A stretch of DNA of 33,376 nt from an uncultured Bacilli bacterium. GTDB taxonomy: Bacteria > Bacillota_I > Bacilli_A > RF39 > UBA660. The translations under genes were made by a program, and so were the position numbers. Below, piece by piece: positions 1 to 9,625 of the stretch. The stretch lies in the NCBI GenBank assembly GCA_947628095.1, contig CANQYO010000007.1:1-33376 (forward strand), in the 5' to 3' direction. Each line of letters starts with the position of its first letter. Position 1 is the first letter of the stretch. The notes beneath the pieces were generated by a model. It was not told where the DNA came from. It made no database searches and saw only the letters and a program-made list of their open reading frames with translations.

Positions 1-62
1 TAATTGGTTGACAAACAACAAATTTGTCACTTTTTTAATATTGATTTTCCCCTTATTTTATC

Positions 63-2555
63 TTACTTTCCACAACATTGTTTATACTTGCGTCCACTGC
101 CACAAGGACAAGGGTCATTACGACCTATTTTTTCTTTTTTCTTAATTGGTTGTTTAACAACAGTATCATCATCTTTATTAGTTATTTGCTTTTTAGAAAC
201 TTCTTTTCGTTCAATATTTTGTCTTATCTCTGCTTTTAATAGAAATACAGTTGTATCTTTATCAATTTTATCAAGCATATTTTCATAAAGCTCCAAACCT
301 TCCATTGTATATGCACGTAAAGGGTCTTCACCACCATAACCACGCATCATAACTGCTTCTCTTAAATGTGATAAAGTATTTATATTTTCAGTCCAATATT
401 TATCAATAACATTTAAACTAATTGCTTTTTCAAACTCATTTTGAACTTCAATAGGTAAGTCACTTAATTTATCTTCATATTCTTTAATTACTTTATCATA
501 TAAATAATCTATCATAGCATCTGGTTTTAAATCTTTTATCTCGTCTTCTTTTATATCTTGCTTTAATAAATTACTATTAACAATATCAACTATATCATGC
601 AAATCTTCAGGAACTATATGATTATCTGTAAAATGTGTATCTACTAAATATGTAAGATAATCTTTAAATGTTTCAAGTACTGTTTCATGAATACTATCAT
701 TATCAAGAATTTCATTACGTCTTTCATAAATATCTTCTCTTTGATTATTCATAACATCATCATATTGTAATAAAGCTTTTCTAGTATCAAAGTTATTTCC
801 TTCAACCTTAGCTTGAGCACTTGATAAAGCTTTCGTAAATGTTTTACTACGAATAGCTTGGTCTTCTTGAAATCCCATAGTTTGAAGTAAAGACTTAATT
901 CTATCCGTTCCAAATCGAACCATTAAATCATCTTCCATTGAAACAAAGAATTGACTTTCACCAGGGTCTCCTTGACGACCACTACGACCTCTTAACTGAT
1001 TATCAATACGACGTGATTCATGACGTTCTGTACCAATTACACAAAGTCCACCTAATTCTTTAGTTTCAGGAGTTAGTTTAATATCTGTACCACGACCAGC
1101 CATATTAGTTGCAATTGTAACAGCACCTTTCTCACCAGCAAGAGCTATAATTTCAGCCTCTCTAGCATGATTCTTAGCATTTAATACTTCATGTTTTATA
1201 CCTTTTTTAGTTAACATACTACTAATAAGTTCACTTGTTTCAACCGCAATAGTACCAACTAAGATAGGTTGTCCTGTTTTATGTTTTTCTTCAATAACTC
1301 GAATTATAGCTTGATATTTTCCTTTACTTGTTGGATATACCAAATCAGCATAATCAATTCTTGCAATTGGTTTATTAGTAGGAATAGTTATAACATACAT
1401 ATTATAAATATTTCTAAATTCTTCTTCTTCAGTTTTAGCAGTTCCTGTCATACCAGACAATTTTTTATACATTCTAAATAAATTTTGGAAAGTAATTGTT
1501 GCAATTGTCTTAGTTTCTTGATTTATTTTAACATTTTCTTTAGCTTCTACTGCTTGATGTAAGCCATCACTCCATTGACGACCTTTCATAATACGTCCAG
1601 TAAATGGGTCTACAATTAAAACTTCTCCATCTTGAACTACATAATCAACATCTTTCTTGAAAGAATAATTTGCACGAAGTGCTTGATTAATATAATGAAC
1701 AAGCTCTGAGTTATTCATATCATATAAATTATCAACGTGAAAAAACTTCTCAGCCCTTTCATTACCTAAATCAGTTAAAGTAACTCCTTTAGTCTTTTCA
1801 TCATATATATAATCATCATCACTTTTTAAACTTTTAGCAAAATGGTCTGCTTCAATATACAAATTAGCACTTTTAAGTTCTCCTCCGGAAATTATCAAAG
1901 GTGTTCTAGCTTCATCAATTAAAATTGAATCAACTTCATCAATAATAGCATAATTAAGACCACGTCCAACACGATTTTCTTTACGAATAACCATGTTATC
2001 TCTTAAATAATCAAACCCAAGTTCATTATTAGTTGTATATAAAATATCACAATCATATGCTGCACGTTTTTCACTTGCTGATAATTCCCTTTTATTAATT
2101 CCAACAGTAAGACCTAAACCTTCATAAATTGGTCCCATCCATTCAGCATTACGAACTGTTAAGTATTCATTAACGGTTATAACATGAACTCCTTTTCCTT
2201 CTAAAGCATTCAAATATGCTGGAAATGTTGTAACTAAAGTTTTCCCTTCACCTGTTTTAAGTTCTGCAATATTACCATAATGAATAGCAATTGCTCCAAC
2301 TAATTGAACATAAAAAGCTTTTTCTCCAAGTTTTCTAAAAGCCATTTCTCTAACTGTAGCATAAGCTTCTACCAAAATATCATCTAAAGTTTCTCCTTTA
2401 GCTAATCTTTCTTTAAATTCTACTGTTTTATTTTTTAAATCTTCATCGCTTAATTTTTGATATTCTGAATCAAGCTCTACAATTTTTGTAGCTAATTTAT
2501 TAAACTTTTTTATCTCTTTATATTCATGGTCAAATAATTTTTTTAAAATATTCAT
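63..2555 (-). CDS. secA: Preprotein translocase ATPase SecA
   Basis: Translation has Walker-type GEGKTLVTTFPAYLNAL, DEVDSILIDEARTPLIISG, GRGTDI and C-terminal SEC-C zinc motif NDPCPCGSGRKYKQCCGK. Start placed at internal Met (MNILKKLFDHEYKEIK) preceded by AGGAGGAGAC, not the ORF-track start at 2591. Confidence 0.98.
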   Translation of the reverse strand: MNILKKLFDHEYKEIKKFNKLATKIVELDSEYQKLSDEDLKNKTVEFKERLAKGETLDDILVEAYATVREMAFRKLGEKAFYVQLVGAIAIHYGNIAELKTGEGKTLVTTFPAYLNALEGKGVHVITVNEYLTVRNAEWMGPIYEGLGLTVGINKRELSASEKRAAYDCDILYTTNNELGFDYLRDNMVIRKENRVGRGLNYAIIDEVDSILIDEARTPLIISGGELKSANLYIEADHFAKSLKSDDDYIYDEKTKGVTLTDLGNERAEKFFHVDNLYDMNNSELVHYINQALRANYSFKKDVDYVVQDGEVLIVDPFTGRIMKGRQWSDGLHQAVEAKENVKINQETKTIATITFQNLFRMYKKLSGMTGTAKTEEEEFRNIYNMYVITIPTNKPIARIDYADLVYPTSKGKYQAIIRVIEEKHKTGQPILVGTIAVETSELISSMLTKKGIKHEVLNAKNHAREAEIIALAGEKGAVTIATNMAGRGTDIKLTPETKELGGLCVIGTERHESRRIDNQLRGRSGRQGDPGESQFFVSMEDDLMVRFGTDRIKSLLQTMGFQEDQAIRSKTFTKALSSAQAKVEGNNFDTRKALLQYDDVMNNQREDIYERRNEILDNDSIHETVLETFKDYLTYLVDTHFTDNHIVPEDLHDIVDIVNSNLLKQDIKEDEIKDLKPDAMIDYLYDKVIKEYEDKLSDLPIEVQNEFEKAISLNVIDKYWTENINTLSHLREAVMMRGYGGEDPLRAYTMEGLELYENMLDKIDKDTTVFLLKAEIRQNIERKEVSKKQITNKDDDTVVKQPIKKKEKIGRNDPCPCGSGRKYKQCCGK

Positions 2556-2632
2556 GTCTCCTCCTTTTGACTTCGTAATATATTCTATCAAAAAATAAGC
2601 AAAATTGGAATATTTTGCTTATTAATTATCAA

Positions 2633-3154
2633 TTATTCTTCTTCGATAACTCCATATCCCCCATCATGTCTTTTATATACTACTGCAATATGATTCATAT
2701 CACTATCTTTATACATAAAAAAGTTATGTCCTAAAAGTTCCATTTGTAAAATAGCTTCATCTAAATTCATAGGCTTAATTGCTATTTTTTTATGCTTTAT
2801 TTCATCTTCCTTCTCATTTGATAAATCAATTATATCATCAATATTAAATTCTTTAATACCACTTTTTTCTTTCTTCTTTAATTTTGTTTTATTTTTACGA
2901 ATTTGTCTTTCTAATTTATTAATTACTAAATCAACAGCTGAATAAAAATCTTCACTTTCTTCTTCGGCACGCAAAATAAGTGTTTTTAGAGGAATAGTTA
3001 CTTCTACTTTCTGACTATAATTACGAATCTTGACAAATACGGTTGCTTTAACATCTCCTAATGTATACTTATCTAATTTAGATAATTTTTCCCTTACATA
3101 TTCTTTCATTGAATCAGTAATATCAATTTTATTACTTCTGATTAAAACTTCCAT
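2633..3154 (-). CDS. hpf: Ribosome hibernation promoting factor, long form
   Basis: N-terminal MEVLIRSNKIDITDSMKEYVREKLSKLDKY and C-terminal KPMNLDEAILQMELLGHNFFMYKDSDMNHIAVVYKRHDGGYGVIE; adjacent to secA as in many Bacillota. Confidence 0.95.
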   Translation of the reverse strand: MEVLIRSNKIDITDSMKEYVREKLSKLDKYTLGDVKATVFVKIRNYSQKVEVTIPLKTLILRAEEESEDFYSAVDLVINKLERQIRKNKTKLKKKEKSGIKEFNIDDIIDLSNEKEDEIKHKKIAIKPMNLDEAILQMELLGHNFFMYKDSDMNHIAVVYKRHDGGYGVIEEE

Positions 3155-3205
3155 ATATTCATCTCCTTTATATAACTATAATATCATATATATTAAAAAA
3201 AAACT

Positions 3206-3220
3206 ATCGTTTTAAACGAT
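3206..3220 (-). terminator. Rho-independent terminator of csp overlapping its stop codon
   Basis: Minus strand ATCGTTTAAAACGAT followed by AGTTTTTTTTT; the arm encodes the last residues and TAA of the csp ORF. Confidence 0.6.
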
Positions 3221-3430
3221 AATTTCTGATTTTACTACTGAAACATTTAGTGCTTGATAACCTTTAGATGTTTCAAGCAAATTGAACTCCACATATTGAC
3301 CTTCTTGCAAAGTCTTATAGCCATCTTGATTTATAGCTGAATAGTGAACAAAAATATCTTCTTTGTCAGTAAATTCTATAAATCCATAGCCTTTTTCATT
3401 ATTAAACCACTTAACTCTACCTCTAACCAC
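3212..3430 (-). CDS. Cold-shock domain protein (CspA family)
   Basis: [30 protein letters not shown] matches RNP1/RNP2 motifs of bacterial cold-shock proteins. Confidence 0.96.
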   Translation of the reverse strand: MVRGRVKWFNNEKGYGFIEFTDKEDIFVHYSAINQDGYKTLQEGQYVEFNLLETSKGYQALNVSVVKSEIIV

Positions 3431-3676
3431 GGTCTGTATCTCTCCTATCTAAATATTTTTCAATAGATATCTACTATTTTCTTGCGCATATTTATGATAT
3501 CAAATTTAGCTACAATAATTTCAAATTTATGATAAAAAGTTAATTTCTTCCTATTTTTAACATAATTATTGAGATTTTAAAGAAAAATTAACAAAACCAC
3601 CTATAAATTAACCTTTTTCTAAAATTAAAAATAAATCTAACTTTGACTGATATAAAATATAATTGGTGATGGTAGT

Positions 3677-4276
3677 ATGATTAGAAATTTTGTCATCAAC
3701 AATTCTATGAGTTTAATAGAAGGAATGAATAAATATAATAATGACCAGTTAGATGAAATTAGATATGGACTTGAAGGAATATATATGACTTTAACTAAAG
3801 TTACTGTTATTTTACTAATATCACTTATAATTGGTCTTTTTAAAGAAACTATTCTGTTTTTATTAATTTTTAATATATTAAGAGCTAATGCTTTTGGACT
3901 TCATGCTAGTAAAAGTATTTGGTGTTGGTTATCATCTAGTATTTCTTTTTTATTGATACCATTTATTTGTCAAACTTTTAAATTTCCTATTTTATTTTAT
4001 ATTATAGCTTCAAGTATTAGTCTTATTATTTTTATTTTATATGCTCCTAGTGATACAGTTAAAAGACCTTTAATAAATAAAAAAAAGAGAATAAAATATA
4101 AATTTTTCTCAATCTTTCTAGCTTTAATATATATTGTTTTAATTTTTATTATTAATGATTATTTAATAAAGAATTTACTCACCTTTGCTCTTATTTTAGA
4201 AAGTATTTTGATTTTGCCTATAACATATAAGATTTTTAAGTTGCCATATAAAAATTATTTAAACTATCAAAAGTAA
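3677..4276 (+). CDS. agrB: AgrB-like accessory gene regulator processing protease
   Basis: 199-aa polytopic membrane protein with ANAFGLHASKSIWCW (AgrB His/Cys catalytic region) and PIC/APSDTVKRPL motifs; followed by an AgrD-like small ORF. Confidence 0.9.
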   Translation: MIRNFVINNSMSLIEGMNKYNNDQLDEIRYGLEGIYMTLTKVTVILLISLIIGLFKETILFLLIFNILRANAFGLHASKSIWCWLSSSISFLLIPFICQTFKFPILFYIIASSISLIIFILYAPSDTVKRPLINKKKRIKYKFFSIFLALIYIVLIFIINDYLIKNLLTFALILESILILPITYKIFKLPYKNYLNYQK

Positions 4277-4312
4277 TTTAAAATTTTCTATGTTATATAG
4301 AAAGGAGGGAAG

Positions 4313-4438
4313 ATGAAAAAATATTTAGCTATGATACTTGGAGCAGTTGGAATGCTTGCTTCTGGTATTGCTACTACAGGTTGCTGGTGGATTATTATTG
4401 ATGAACCAGAAATGCCAAAATCTATGCTAGAAAAATAG
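4313..4438 (+). CDS. agrD: AgrD-like cyclic autoinducer peptide precursor (41 aa)
   Basis: ATG to TAG read by hand: MKKYLAMILGAVGMLASGIATTGCWWIIIDEPEMPKSMLEK. Amphipathic leader, Cys core, and DEPExPK tail like AgrD C-terminal recognition sequence; GGAGGGAAG SD upstream; directly after agrB. Below the ORF-track length cutoff. Confidence 0.88.
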   Translation: MKKYLAMILGAVGMLASGIATTGCWWIIIDEPEMPKSMLEK

Positions 4439-4462
4439 CATAAAACCTATATTTACTACCAA

Positions 4463-4494
4463 ATGAGTTGCTTAATGCAGCTCATTATTTTTTT
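4463..4494 (+). terminator. Rho-independent terminator of agrBD
   Basis: ATGAGTTGC-TTAAT-GCAGCTCAT stem (one G-U) followed by TATTTTTTT. Confidence 0.75.
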
Positions 4495-4542
4495 ATTAAA
4501 CTCAATTTTATTTTATGTATATTTTTTTCTTAATATACATAA

Positions 4543-5970
4543 TTATTTCTTTTTAATTTTCTTTTTACCTTTTTTAGCTTTTTTATCTAATTCTATAGTA
4601 TTTTTTAATTTTTCTTCTTTTCTTTTAGCTATATGTTTTTCTTTAACTTTATTATCAATACAAAGTGTTACAGTAAAGTATTTATCTTTAATATCATATT
4701 CTGCTTCAAAACAAGTAAGATTTTTAAGACTTTTATCAACATCATATAAACCTAAGCCATGTCCTTTACCTTTAGTTGTATAACCAAATTTTGTAATTAA
4801 AGATATATCAAATTTTTCTTTATAAGTATTAGCTAAAATAATATAAATTTTATCTTTTTCATTATAAATTGTTAAACTTAATTCTTTTTCTTTACTTTCA
4901 CTACAAGCATAAATTGCATTATCAAAATATTCACCTAAAATATCTAATAAAACATTAGTTTCATGATTAGTTAAATTATCATCTGTTATTTTTTTAATAT
5001 CACGACTAACATCTACTGAAATTAACAATTTACTTTCTTCAGCTTTAGATAATTTATAATATATTAAATATCTAACACCATCTTTTTTAATATAATTAAT
5101 CTTAGAAAACCAATTATATTTTTTAGATTTATAACTATCAAGAAGAGTATCAATATAACGATTAGCTTCTTCAGGATTTGATTTTAAATAACCTTTTATT
5201 GCTATTAAATTGTTTTTATATTTGTGAATAGTAGTACTATATTTCTCAATAATTTCAGCTGAAGTTTTTAAGTATTCATCTAATAACAAATATTTATCTG
5301 TAATATCTTTATTATCTAAATATTCTTTTATTAATATCAAAGTTAAAATTAAAGAGCCAACAATAATGATAATATTTAAAAGAAATTTATAATCGATTAA
5401 CCAGCTATTGATATATAGTTTGTATAAGGTTGAGATTATGACAAATATTGTAACAAGTCCTGATAAAATAACAAAATGAATCTTATTTTTATCAAATTTA
5501 TTAATAGTATTTACGATAAATTTCCGAGTACAAAAAGTATAAATAAACGAGAATATTGCAACTAAAAAATTACCAAGAACCGTTTTAATAATAATATTCA
5601 TAATATCATGACCAGATATTAATAACAAAAAAGACATGATTAATGTAACAGTTAGTTCACCTAAGATAAATAATATATATGTTACTATGGCATAAATAAC
5701 ACTATCAATAAATGACGTTTTAAAAATAATTCTATATATTATAACAATCAAAATTAAAATAATAACTGTCTTAAAAATGCTATCAAACACTAAGGCAACT
5801 AAAATACTTATAATTGAAAATAAAGCCAATACTAAATAACTATACCATTTAATTTCTTTAAATTTTCGTTTTAAAAGAATTTTACCGATTAAAAAACCAA
5901 CATAACAACAAGTAAAAGAACCTATAAAATATTTAATTATAGTTAATAAATCATACTTCGTATATATCAC
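4543..5970 (-). CDS. agrC: AgrC-like membrane sensor histidine kinase (GHKL ATPase)
   Basis: Multi-TM N-terminus, IHKYKNNLIAIKGYL H-box, LLDILGEYFDNAIYAC N-box, TTKGKGHGLGLYDV G-box; overlaps the agrA-like gene. Confidence 0.88.
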   Translation of the reverse strand: MIYTKYDLLTIIKYFIGSFTCCYVGFLIGKILLKRKFKEIKWYSYLVLALFSIISILVALVFDSIFKTVIILILIVIIYRIIFKTSFIDSVIYAIVTYILFILGELTVTLIMSFLLLISGHDIMNIIIKTVLGNFLVAIFSFIYTFCTRKFIVNTINKFDKNKIHFVILSGLVTIFVIISTLYKLYINSWLIDYKFLLNIIIIVGSLILTLILIKEYLDNKDITDKYLLLDEYLKTSAEIIEKYSTTIHKYKNNLIAIKGYLKSNPEEANRYIDTLLDSYKSKKYNWFSKINYIKKDGVRYLIYYKLSKAEESKLLISVDVSRDIKKITDDNLTNHETNVLLDILGEYFDNAIYACSESKEKELSLTIYNEKDKIYIILANTYKEKFDISLITKFGYTTKGKGHGLGLYDVDKSLKNLTCFEAEYDIKDKYFTVTLCIDNKVKEKHIAKRKEEKLKNTIELDKKAKKGKKKIKKK

Positions 5971-6697
5971 CTCCAGTAAGACAAATATGTTCTAATTCTT
6001 TTCGCTTATCTCTTGAGAGGCAATTAGTATATTTATTACCAAAATAAATTATAGGAACACTTCCATTTAATTTTGTAATTTTAAAAGTATTAACAATACA
6101 ACTACGATGTGTTTTGAAAAATCTAGCATCTGATTTTAATAATTTCTCAATTTGAGCAATATTACCACGATATTTAAAACGATTATTTTCAGTTTCAATA
6201 AATAAACAATCTTCATTTTTATCTTTTTCAATAAACAAAATATCATTATAGGGAATTCGAATAATCTCACTATCTTGTTTAAAAGATAAATATTTATTAC
6301 TATTAAATATTTCATAAATTTCTCTCAATGATAATATTAATTGAGGTTCTAATTCATCAAATTTAGATATAAAATCAACCATCAATAATTTTTTATGAAA
6401 AGCATTATAAACTAAATCTTGATGAGCCGTGATAATCACTATTTGGTCATTCATTGTTTTTTTAAAAGTTCGAATTTCTCTTGCTAAATCAAGCCCTGAT
6501 TTTCCTTTTACTTCAATATCAAGTAAATATACATTTTGACCATTTAAACTCTTAAAAAAATCCAATAAATCTTCAGAATATTCCTTAAAATGATAAATTT
6601 TATATTGGTCATCACTGATACCCATAAATTTGTGAATAATATTTTCATAAAGTTCACTAAAGTACTTCTCATCTTCATAAATAATAAAATTAATCAT
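5951..6697 (-). CDS. agrA: AgrA/LytR-type response regulator (receiver + LytTR DNA-binding domain)
   Basis: Receiver motifs YEDE, YLLDIEVKGKSGLDLAREIR; LytTR region FFKTHRSCIVNTFKI. Confidence 0.88.
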   Translation of the reverse strand: MINFIIYEDEKYFSELYENIIHKFMGISDDQYKIYHFKEYSEDLLDFFKSLNGQNVYLLDIEVKGKSGLDLAREIRTFKKTMNDQIVIITAHQDLVYNAFHKKLLMVDFISKFDELEPQLILSLREIYEIFNSNKYLSFKQDSEIIRIPYNDILFIEKDKNEDCLFIETENNRFKYRGNIAQIEKLLKSDARFFKTHRSCIVNTFKITKLNGSVPIIYFGNKYTNCLSRDKRKELEHICLTGGDIYEV

Positions 6698-6712
6698 TTT
6701 TCCTCCAAAGAA

Positions 6713-7780
6713 TTACTTTTTTTTCTTATGTTTAAAATTTATTTGCTTTTCGGTAATTATATTTGTTTTATTAACAAACCATAAAACTAAGATAAATAAA
6801 ACAAGATAAATTCCTCTTCTTATATATATATCAATTTGTTCATTTAAGATATAGAAAATAGAAGCAAGAGCAAATAAAATATTAACTAAATAAATAATTA
6901 AAACTGTATTACGATGTGAAAACTTCATTCCTAGTAATTGATGATGTAAATGTAACTTATCAGCATCTGATATCTTCTTATGATGAACAAGTCTTCTTAA
7001 AATAGCAAATAATGTATCTAAAATTGGAACAGCTAAAATTGAAAGAGGAATAAATACAGAAGTTAAAACTGTTCCTTTAAACCCAAGTAAAGAAATAACA
7101 GCAATAATAAAACCTAAAAATAAAGCTCCAGAATCACCAGCAAAAATTTTAGCAGGGTAGAAATTATGAATTAAAAAGCCTAAAGTACTTCCTAACATTA
7201 TTAAAGCTAAAGTAAACTCAAGCCCAGTTGTTCTTCCTTGAAAAAAGCAAATTATAACAATAGTTGCAAAAAAAATCGAAGCAATACCACCAGCTAAACC
7301 ATCTAAACCATCAATTAAATTTATAATATTGGTACAAGCTACAATAAAAAGAATGGTAATAGGGTAGGCAAAGTAACCAAAATTAATAACCAACCCAAAT
7401 GCAGTTATTTGGTCAAGCAAAATTCCACCATAACAAGCAATTATTGTAGCTGCTATTAATTGACCAGCCAATTTACTTTTAGCTGTTAAAGGATTAATAT
7501 CGTCTATTATACCTGTTAAAACAATGATAAAACTACCAATTAAAATTGAATTCATTCTAACAGTTGTTTGACCGAATAACATATAACTAACCAAGAAAGC
7601 AAAGAAAATACCTAAACCTCCTAAACGAGGAATTGGCTTGGTATGAACCTTTCTTTCATTTGGTATATCTAAAGCATTAATATGTATAGCTATTTTTTTA
7701 ACAACAATAATTGATAATGCTGATACTATTAATGTAAAAATCACTATCCAAAGAGAATATAAAATTGTACTACTAATCAT
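6713..7780 (-). CDS. tagO: MraY/WecA-family undecaprenyl-phosphate GlcNAc-1-phosphate transferase (TagO-like)
   Basis: IPNERKVHTKPIPRLGGLGIF, NIINLIDGLDGLAGGIA, AGDSGALFLGF and HLHHQLL motifs. Confidence 0.9.
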   Translation of the reverse strand: MISSTILYSLWIVIFTLIVSALSIIVVKKIAIHINALDIPNERKVHTKPIPRLGGLGIFFAFLVSYMLFGQTTVRMNSILIGSFIIVLTGIIDDINPLTAKSKLAGQLIAATIIACYGGILLDQITAFGLVINFGYFAYPITILFIVACTNIINLIDGLDGLAGGIASIFFATIVIICFFQGRTTGLEFTLALIMLGSTLGFLIHNFYPAKIFAGDSGALFLGFIIAVISLLGFKGTVLTSVFIPLSILAVPILDTLFAILRRLVHHKKISDADKLHLHHQLLGMKFSHRNTVLIIYLVNILFALASIFYILNEQIDIYIRRGIYLVLFILVLWFVNKTNIITEKQINFKHKKKK

Positions 7781-7822
7781 ATTGAACCTCCATATAAAAT
7801 TATAACATTTTCATATTAAAAA

Positions 7823-7860
7823 AACTAGTAATTTTCTATATATTTAGAGAATTGCTAGTT
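7823..7860 (-). terminator. Rho-independent terminator of mbl/mreB
   Basis: Minus strand AACTAGCAATT...AATTACTAGTT followed by TTTTTT. Confidence 0.6.
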
Positions 7861-7886
7861 ATTAATTATATATATAATATTTATAT

Positions 7887-8867
7887 TTACTCTGTTAAAC
7901 GCAGATTATCTAACATAATACCTGTACCTTCAGCAACACTTGTTAAAGGAGATTCTGCAAGATAAATAGGAATTTGAAGACTATTTTCTAAAAGTTCTTT
8001 TAACCCACTGATTAAAGAGCCACCGCCTGTTAAAACTGCACCATTTTCAATTATATCAGCTGCTAGTTCAGGAGGTGTTTCTTCTAAGACTGTCTTAGCT
8101 GCAAAAATTATTTTATTAACATCTTCTTCTAAAGCTTCTTCTATCTCTTTGCTATTTATAGTTATAATTGTTGGTAACCCAGTCTCTAAATCACGACCCC
8201 TTACTTCAAATTCTAATTCGCTATCACCATCATAAACTGAACCAATTTCATGCTTTATATTTTGAGCTGTTTTATCACCAATTAATAAATGATATTTATT
8301 TTTTATATATTCTTTAATATCATTATCAAAAACATTGCCAGCTACTTTTAATGATTTACTAACAACTATTCCTCCTAAAGACAAAATAGCAATATCAGTC
8401 GTTCCACCACCTATGTCAATTACCATATTACCATTTGGTTTACTAATATCAAGACCTATTCCAATAGCTGCAGCTTTAGGTTCTTCTTCTAAATATACTT
8501 TTTTAGCTCCCAATTTTTCAGCTGCCTCACGAATAGCATTCTTTTCAACAGGTGTTGTATCAGCTGGACAACATATAACAATTCTAGGTTTTTTAAACAT
8601 TCCTCTGGCTTTAACCTTATTAATAAAATAATCAAGCATCATTTCTGTTATTTCAAAATCAGCAATTACACCATCTTTCATAGGTTTTATTGCTTTTACT
8701 TTAAAAGGCGTTTTTCCAAGCATTAAGTTTGCTTGACTTCCAAAAGCAAGTGGCTTTTTTGTTTCAGTATCAATAGCTACAACACTAGGTTCATTTAAAA
8801 CTATTCCTTGTCCTTTAACATAAATTAAAATATTAGCTGTTCCTAAGTCTATGCCTATATCTTTCAT
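7887..8867 (-). CDS. mbl: MreB/Mbl rod-shape-determining actin homolog
   Basis: IGIDLGTANILIYVKGQGIVLNEPSVVA, MVIDIGGGTTDIAILSLGGIV, GAVLTGGGSLISGL. The choice between mbl and mreB is tentative and based on neighbouring spoIIQ. Confidence 0.93.
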   Translation of the reverse strand: MKDIGIDLGTANILIYVKGQGIVLNEPSVVAIDTETKKPLAFGSQANLMLGKTPFKVKAIKPMKDGVIADFEITEMMLDYFINKVKARGMFKKPRIVICCPADTTPVEKNAIREAAEKLGAKKVYLEEEPKAAAIGIGLDISKPNGNMVIDIGGGTTDIAILSLGGIVVSKSLKVAGNVFDNDIKEYIKNKYHLLIGDKTAQNIKHEIGSVYDGDSELEFEVRGRDLETGLPTIITINSKEIEEALEEDVNKIIFAAKTVLEETPPELAADIIENGAVLTGGGSLISGLKELLENSLQIPIYLAESPLTSVAEGTGIMLDNLRLTE

Positions 8868-8932
8868 AGTTTCACCTCAAAAGTAGTATTCCCCAAAAAT
8901 TAGTAATTATTTAAATTAATAAAAAAAGATGA

Positions 8933-9556
8933 TTATAAATCACCTATTTTCTTACCTAAAACTTTAAGTGGGTCAACATTTACTCCTCTTTGATAAATTT
9001 CAAAATGTAAATGATTTCCTAATGCTTCATTAACTTTATTAGTTCCACTCATACCTATTTTAGTATCTTTAGTAACACTTTCTCCCTTTGACACATTTAT
9101 TGTACTTAAACCTGCATAAGAGGACACAAATTCATTTTCATGTCTTATCTCAACAATTTTTCCTAGGAGTTCGTCTTCTTTAATATCAATTACTGTACCA
9201 TCTATAATCGAAACTATTTCAAATTCGTTATCACAAACATAATCTATTCCAGTATTTGGCATATAAGTATCATTATAGAAAATTATAGACTCTTTTTGTC
9301 TTTCAACATCATCCTCTAAATTATAATAATACCTTGCTATTTTAACATTTTCATCTAAATAAGGGTTACCAATTGTTGTATCAACATCCATAACTGGAAT
9401 AACATTACCTAAAACAACTTGAGAAACGTAAGTTACATCATCCAAAGACTTAGTTGCTGAATCTTTAATAAAATTACTAGTAAAATATAAACCAACTACT
9501 AAAAGACATATAACTAAAGAATAAATTAAAGGAAATACAAATGGTTTTAATTTCAT
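8933..9556 (-). CDS. spoIIQ: SpoIIQ-like M23-family (LytM) sporulation protein
   Basis: Single N-terminal TM then M23 domain with HLHFEIYQRGVNVDPL; first metal ligand degenerate (NTGID for HxGxD). Located upstream of mbl. Start set at internal Met after AGGTGAATTTT. Confidence 0.8.
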   Translation of the reverse strand: MKLKPFVFPLIYSLVICLLVVGLYFTSNFIKDSATKSLDDVTYVSQVVLGNVIPVMDVDTTIGNPYLDENVKIARYYYNLEDDVERQKESIIFYNDTYMPNTGIDYVCDNEFEIVSIIDGTVIDIKEDELLGKIVEIRHENEFVSSYAGLSTINVSKGESVTKDTKIGMSGTNKVNEALGNHLHFEIYQRGVNVDPLKVLGKKIGDL

Positions 9557-9625
9557 AAAATTCACCTCATTTAAAGTATTTCCTATTAATTTTTTTTTAT
9601 ACAAAAATTTAATTTTTTAATTTTT

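Noticed and set aside
4-288. 94-aa + strand ORF
   Set aside because: Antisense to the SecA C-terminus including its zinc motif; no SD or recognisable domain.
1269-1481. 70-aa + strand ORF antisense to secA
   Set aside because: Low-complexity Phe/Ser/Ile shadow ORF opposite a confident gene.
4463-4783. 106-aa + strand ORF
   Set aside because: Starts within the agrBD terminator and is antisense to the agrC 3' end.
8335-8631. 98-aa + strand ORF
   Set aside because: Antisense to the MreB/Mbl ATPase core; no independent support.
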